A stretch of DNA of 64,000 nt from Xenoacremonium recifei (Eukaryota; Ascomycota; Sordariomycetes; Hypocreales; Nectriaceae). Shown here piece after piece: positions 63,722 through 64,000 of this stretch (positions within the stretch are counted from its first letter, which is position 1; each line of letters opens with the position of its first letter). Where the stretch lies: NCBI GenBank assembly GCA_012184525.1, contig WOFQ01000010.1, positions 372,001 to 436,000 of the forward strand. The letters are read 5' to 3'. A model generated the notes under the pieces. The model was given only the letters and a program-made list of their open reading frames with translations. It was not told where the DNA came from and ran no database searches. Position numbers and translations under genes: made by a program.

Positions 63722-64000
63722 ATGCCTCTTACCGGACACTGTCTTTGCAAGGCCGTCACCTACTCGGTTGACATGGAAGCCCCTCTGCTCGTTGGCTACG
63801 ATCACTGTGACGATTGCCAGCGCCAGAGCGGCTCGACCTACTGTACGTTGTCTCTCCGCTCCCCCATACCCCGAGCCAGGATTTCCCTCGCTAGAAAATC
63901 TCCCAGTGGTGTGTTTTGGGTTCTAACGTGATGCAGCTCTGGTCGCCGTCGTGTTGAAGGACAAGCTCACCCTCAACGGACCCGTCAAGACCTACTCGGG
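63722..64000 (+). CDS. GFA/CENP-V-domain protein (5' part only)
   Basis: Exon 1 is 63722-63842, followed by a 94-nt intron (donor GTACGT, branch TCTAAC, acceptor CAG) and exon 2 from 63937 to the window edge. The visible 61 codons begin MPLTGHCLCKAVTYSVD and contain YDHCDDCQRQSGSTY, then SLVAVVLKDKLTLNGPVKTYS. The paired CxC (HCLC) and CxxC (CDDC) zinc ligands are the hallmark of the glutathione-dependent formaldehyde-activating enzyme/CENP-V fold. Family members bind zinc; some add glutathione to formaldehyde, but most fungal copies have no proven substrate. The third ligand Cys and the C-terminus lie beyond the window. No signal peptide. Confidence 0.9.

Noticed and set aside
14776..63936. 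A glutathione gene cluster (GCLM, DUG1, GFA-like)
   Set aside because: The three genes are 20-50 kb apart with many unrelated genes between them, so there is no clustering to explain.
1..64000. Transposons, RIP-degraded repeats, CRISPR arrays or a secondary-metabolite cluster
   Set aside because: I found no transposase or reverse transcriptase frame, no terminal repeats, no long AT-rich degraded blocks, no regularly spaced repeats and no polyketide, peptide synthetase or terpene synthase domains.

Overview
The window is nuclear DNA of a filamentous ascomycete (Pezizomycotina, most likely a sordariomycete). The evidence is short introns (about 48 to 122 nt) with GT..AG ends and mostly clear CTAAC/CTGAC-type branch sites, about one gene per 2.7 kb, and typical filamentous-fungal proteins: a FluG amidohydrolase/glutamine synthetase fusion, an Sln1-type hybrid histidine kinase, a Snf1 kinase with a poly-Q N-terminus and an ArAE/DUF2421 membrane protein. 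I see no transposon, CRISPR, tRNA or rRNA gene and no secondary-metabolite cluster. Species was not determined. Exon joins were derived by hand from splice signals, reading frame and family motifs.

Layout. 0.8-9.3 kb: FluG-like protein and SLN1 osmosensor kinase (both +). 10.5-13.9 kb: MAF1 and clathrin adaptor sigma-1 (both -). 14.8-19.4 kb: glutamate-cysteine ligase modifier (+), BUD32 (-), an unknown one-span membrane protein (+), an AhpD/CMD-like protein (-). 20.4-26.0 kb: SPT16 (+) and CDC50 (-), convergent. 26.0-29.5 kb: a 3.5-kb gap without a recognisable gene. 29.5-39.7 kb: an unknown basic protein (+), 5-hydroxyisourate hydrolase (-), GET3 (+), MPE1 (-), DUG1 (+), Yippee-like protein (+). 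41.0-50.6 kb: neutral trehalase (+), isocitrate lyase (+), SNF1 (-). 52.1-61.2 kb: an unknown, probably mitochondrial protein (-), DPB2 (+), ArAE-type membrane protein (-), MBF1 (-). 61.2-63.7 kb: another 2.5-kb gap, then a GFA/CENP-V-fold gene that runs off the right edge.

Most genes are conserved housekeeping or signalling genes and do not form one pathway. The one striking functional grouping is trehalase, isocitrate lyase and SNF1 within 10 kb, all acting in carbon starvation and reserve use. The best leads are regulatory: short uORFs just before the SLN1 and Yippee starts, uORFs overlapping the GET3 start and that of an unknown gene, an in-frame upstream ATG that would give DUG1 a mitochondrial-type presequence, stop-free introns of 3n length in MPE1 and SNF1, very small first coding exons in MAF1 and APS1, and CTGG/CCTGC pentanucleotide arrays upstream of SLN1, trehalase and SNF1. 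I found no convincing new multi-gene system.
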